Assembly (NCBI RefSeq): GCF_048564905.1
Contig: NC_132991.1
Coordinates: forward strand, 64,673,501 to 64,737,500
Source of the DNA: Vicugna pacos
Lineage: Eukaryota; Chordata; Mammalia; Artiodactyla; Camelidae
Direction: 5' to 3'
DNA length: 64,000 bases
A program made the translations under genes and the position numbers. How positions within the stretch are numbered: the first letter of the stretch is position 1; every line of letters begins with the position of its first letter. This document shows, in pieces, positions 60,560 to 64,000 of this stretch. The notes below the pieces were generated by a model. That model made no database searches, was not told the origin of the DNA, and was given only the letters and a program-made list of their open reading frames with translations.

Positions 60560-61150
60560 GTAGACACTGTTTTGTTAACTGGTTTTTTTCCACTCAGATA
60601 TCTAATGTGAATATTTTCCAGTGTCTTCCACAGTACAAATTATAATGGCTGCATAGTAATTCATAATTACAAAGGAAACACTAATACTGGTCATTTTGTT
60701 AGTTTCCAATTTTTCCCTATTACATATAAATAACACTGCAATGATAACCAATAACCTCCAGGCGAGCAGGAGCCCTGTCTATTTTATTCTTTGTTGTATT
60801 GTAGCATCTAGCACAGGGTCTGCCTCATAAAGGGCAGCAATAAGCGTGTGCAGAATGAGTAAATGGTTGAAGAACAAGATTTTATTTAAACCTTTATTTA
60901 CAAATGAGATTATTTCCTTTAAAAAATAACTCAGAGAAGAAATTGATGGTGGATCTATAGTTTTTAAGCCCTTGGCCGGTATTTTCAAACTGCCTACAGA
61001 AAGATTTTGCCAATTTACACACCCACTGGTGTATATGGGAATGTCTGTTTCTCTACTCTGGCCAACTACTGATTTGTTTAAATTTATGTAATTGATGGCT
61101 GAAGAATAAGGTATACTTAACAGTTTTAATGTACATTCCTTTTAGGACAA
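60560..61150 (-). mobile_element. Old L1M fragment (antisense), split by an L2-like end
   Basis: TAATGGCTGCATAGTAATTC, TTAGTTTCCAATTTTTCCCT and CAATTTACACACCCACTGG follow antisense L1M. The stretch 60740-60870 is L2-like. Confidence 0.55.
60740..60870 (+). mobile_element. L2 3' terminus
   Basis: GCAGGAGCCCTGTCTATTTT, GTAGCATCTAGCACAGGGTC and GTGTGCAGAATGAGTAAATGG follow the L2 end. Confidence 0.55.
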
Positions 61151-61670
61151 GTGATGTTGAACTTTTTAATGTCTTTTGCCATTTGCTCCTTTGACCTGCA
61201 GAGCTCATCACTTTGGGAGGCTGGCCTCTCTGAGTCCTGAGGGCCACAACTTGGGGCTGCTCAGGGGATGAGAGGGCTGTTCTATGACTGTCACAACCCA
61301 CCTGCTTCTCAGGCAATCTCACAAGGTGTCATCCTCATGGATAAGAAAAAAAGCAGGAAGAGGTCCGACTGTACCTGGCTTCCGGCACCATACCTAGGCA
61401 ATTTAGGTTTACCTTTTGGATCTTAGGAACCTTGGGGCGGGCTCTCACTGCCACCACCTCCACTGACATTCACCTTCCTCTAGGCAGAGTCTCCAGGCTT
61501 TTTTAGTTTGGTACCCATGTTGGCAAACAATTTTCAAGCATCTCTTTCCAATATACGCCTGTTAACTAATAAAGACTATGTTTGTCCTATAACACTAACG
61601 AATTAAATATATGTAAAGCTATCACATGAAACTCAGCATTGTAAAGGGTGAGATTAAAATGATATATGGG
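61150..61670. other. Intergenic, no feature recognised
   Basis: No gene or nameable repeat. Confidence 0.4.
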
Positions 61671-61671
61671 G

Positions 61672-61910
61672 GAGGAATGAATTTGGACTTTGGGATTAAC
61701 AGATACACACTACTGTATATAAAATAGATAAACAACAAGGACCTACTGTATAGCACAGGGAACTAGATTCAATTTCTTGTAATAAGATATAATGGAAAAT
61801 AATCTGAAAAAATATATGTATGCATATGTATAACTGAACCACTGTGCTGTACACCTGAAACTAACATTGTAAATCAACTATACTTCAATAAAAAATCAAA
61901 TAAAAAAAAT
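61672..61910 (+). mobile_element. Cetartiodactyl L1 3' end, 5'-truncated
   Basis: GGGATTAACAGATACACACT, AACAACAAGGACCTACTGTA, TGTGCTGTACACCTGAAACT and ATACTTCAATAAAAAATC run to an A-rich tail. Close to consensus by eye. No clear target-site duplication was seen. Confidence 0.9.
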
Positions 61911-61919
61911 ATAGAACTG

Positions 61920-62600
61920 ACAGTTCCAATGTTCCTTCTTGCTCAGTGATACTTCTTTTTGGGCTCCCCGACTTTGGAGTCCAGTGCTCTGGGGTTGTTC
62001 CCTGTCTGAGCAAGTGAGTTGTTTACACAATTCTTAGAGAGCTAGACTTCCTCCTCCACTGTCCGGTTGGCTATGTAGACCAGCACTTTCTATAGATAAT
62101 TACTGCTCTGTAAACTGACTGGTGACCTCTGATGCAAAGTTTATATGAGGGCCAGATCCAGAAAAGTGACAGTACTGGCAGTCTTTCCCACCCTCCTCAT
62201 TATCTGCTGCCTCACAATCAGGAGCTGACCTGCTTATTCAAAGACTGTCGTGACAGTTGAGTAAAGGAACGCAACAGCGGGAGCCCCGTCAGGACCTACG
62301 CTTTGCTGTTAGATTTTGCATCACGATGATCCAACTGAGTTAAATACTGGTATCACATCATACCGTGTAAACATGTAAGGTCTCTGCGCAGAGACATACA
62401 CATGCAATGTAAAAATTTAATGGAAATAATAAAGGAAACAGTTTGCAAATAAATGTTAAGAAGAATTTCTTTACAGTAAAATTTACCACCAAATGCTCTC
62501 AAGGAAATACCTTTCCTTCACGGAAAGAAAGAAGAAAAATCCTCCAACAGACTTTGGTGGAAAACTTTTAGGGGCGGTGTGAAGGCTGCTGTATTTGAAA
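61920..62600. other. Intergenic, no feature recognised
   Basis: No gene or nameable repeat. Confidence 0.4.
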
Positions 62601-62604
62601 AGCC

Positions 62605-62815
62605 AAGGGGCTTTGGAGCCACACAACTGGATTTGAACTAAGTTGGGACCCCAAGCTTGCCATTGCTGGAGTGTGACCTCTGACATTGAGATTTTTGGTT
62701 TTACTAAGAGGGGATAATAATCCCCTTCCCTTACAATATTATGAAAATTAAATGAGAGGATGCCTGCCAACCATTCTGCATATGGTGTTTGCTCAATAAA
62801 TGTTTGCTTATTTCT
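62605..62815 (-). mobile_element. MIR SINE, nearly full length
   Basis: GGCTTTGGAGCCACACAACT, GGGGATAATAATCCCCTTCC, AAATTAAATGAGAGGATGCC and TTTGCTCAATAAATGTTTGC follow antisense MIR. Confidence 0.85.
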
Positions 62816-62819
62816 TCCT

Positions 62820-63860
62820 CACCTTTTTTAGACCAGCAGAATTTCTTTCCTGCCTGCTTAGGCCCTAACTTCAAAGTTTGCCTCTTTTTCTTTCAGCATG
62901 AATGATGTAGAAATTTTTTTCCTAGAGTTGCTGTAACTACTTAAATAAAACATGTCTTAAATTTGAAACTTCTGTTTTAGAAGTCTCTGTCCTAGTTGAC
63001 CATTTCTAAGTCTGTAATGCAGCCACGTGGGTTTCCCTCAGAAGGAAGTTACAGCGGACACAGCCCCCAAATGCAGCTGGCAGCAGAATTATTTTTGGTC
63101 TCATAAGCTGATTTTTTTTCTTTTTTAAATTACAGGTAACTCTAGTGTTCTAGACATTCACATATACAGCAAAATGCACACCCACACCCACTGAGAAAAC
63201 CTGTTTTAGGAGAAAGCATTTCCATCTAGCTCTTTCTGTTCAGCTTTTCTTTGCTCCTGATTCAGTTCTGTAAATACAGGTTTATATTTAGCCCCCTGTT
63301 GATTCTCCATATGTTCCTCCAAAAAACATTCCCTTTTAAGGAACTTTCAATGGCTGATCTCTTGGAGTACCACCGAGTGAACATGACCCTGGGAAAGTGT
63401 TAGTGAGGTCTGTCTGCTGGTGGCATCCCGACCCAACCACGAGTCAAGGGAGATCCGCAGGGAAAGTTCCAGCTCGCAGCTCTCCTGTTTTTCTGGAAAA
63501 TTTGCTGCTGATGATCGGAGAGGGTCAAACACAGTGTGTGTGGGGTCAGTTTCATCTTCCTCTGCTCACCTTCTTCCCTCTGTGGGAAGCAGGGAGTGGA
63601 TGGGAGGGAGCCAGAGGGCGGGAAAGGTTGGGTACAAGCACCACAGACAAGAGGTAACCAACTTGCTGTGGAGAGAAGCCAGCATGCCTCCTCACCCAGG
63701 GGCGGGGCGGACAGGAACCTCCCAGCCAGCCCGGGGCTCTGACTAAGGGAGCTGACCCTGGCCACCTGCTCTCAGGGAAACCACTTACACTTGGCCTGAA
63801 GTACTGGCAGGGAGAGGGGAAGGGTTTTGAAGCCAGCGAGACTGGCCCTGGATTCCCTCC
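62820..63860. other. Intergenic, no gene recognised
   Basis: A GC-richer patch with several overlapping short open frames lies at 63350-63860. They overlap on both strands and none has recognisable protein features. Confidence 0.4.
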
Positions 63861-63907
63861 ACTGGCCCTTCGGATTCTGGGCTTCAGTTTCCTCATCTCT
63901 GAAGGTA
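63860..63907 (-). mobile_element. Short MIR fragment
   Basis: GGCTTCAGTTTCCTCATCTCTG is the antisense MIR core. Confidence 0.5.
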
Positions 63908-63924
63908 CATAATATATCACGTAC

Positions 63925-63983
63925 TCATATTCGCTTTACTGCGGGGTCTAGAACTGAACTGAAATATTTCCAAGGTATGCCTG
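63925..63983 (-). mobile_element. Tigger-family terminal inverted repeat
   Basis: TTCGCTTTACTGCGGGGTCT to CAAGGTATGCCTG matches the terminal repeat of a TcMar-Tigger element, and TA follows as expected at a mariner-type target. The rest of the element is not seen; it may be a short remnant. Confidence 0.7.
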
Positions 63984-64000
63984 TATTGCAATAAAGTGTG

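Noticed and set aside
1-64000. A CRISPR array, operon or other new multi-gene system
   Set aside because: The sequence is mammalian intron and intergenic DNA. I saw no regularly spaced direct repeats with unique spacers and no gene cluster.

Overview
This window is nuclear DNA from a mammal, almost certainly a camelid (camel, llama or alpaca group). The strongest sign is three tRNA-Ala(AGC)-derived SINEs of the camelid vic-1 type at about 53.3, 55.1 and 60.4 kb, each flanked by a target-site duplication. Several 5'-truncated L1 copies carry the 3' UTR typical of camelid and other cetartiodactyl L1s, and the background holds the older mammalian layers L2, MIR, L1M, MaLR LTRs and Tigger. Gene density is low, and the only spliced coding gene found is animal-like.

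The one gene recognised is CCNYL1 (cyclin Y-like 1), on the minus strand. Its first three coding exons lie at 15864-16089, 5598-5672 and 3668-3702. They join in frame with canonical splice sites and encode the first 112 residues: the myristoylated/palmitoylated N-terminus and the conserved linker before the cyclin box. The remaining exons, including the cyclin box, lie beyond the left edge. Exon 1 sits in a CpG island at about 15.78-16.69 kb. Minus-strand promoter elements follow upstream: a TATA-like box, a CCAAT box, an overlapping E-box/AP-1 site and a GC-box cluster.

Layout: 1-15.86 kb is CCNYL1 intron sequence with old repeats; 15.86-16.7 kb is exon 1, 5' UTR and promoter; 16.7-64 kb is intergenic, with no supportable coding gene. 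Dense repeat zones are at 17-19 kb (MIR, L2), 22-26 kb (L2, L1, MaLR), 28.6-29.3 kb (three MIRs in a row), 35.7-41.2 kb (LTR fossils, a palindromic MITE, L1M, L2), 43.3-45.6 kb (nested L1s), 49.4-51.3 kb (Tigger inside L1 inside L2) and 53-62 kb (SINEs and a complicated L1 mosaic).

I found no evidence for an undescribed gene system. The points most worth a second look are structural: a twin-primed L1 with a possible 3' transduction, an L1 mosaic with an inverted and internally deleted segment, an unexplained insert inside an L1, and two copies of an unrecognised repeat. Repeat families were named from memory of consensus sequences, so their edges are approximate.
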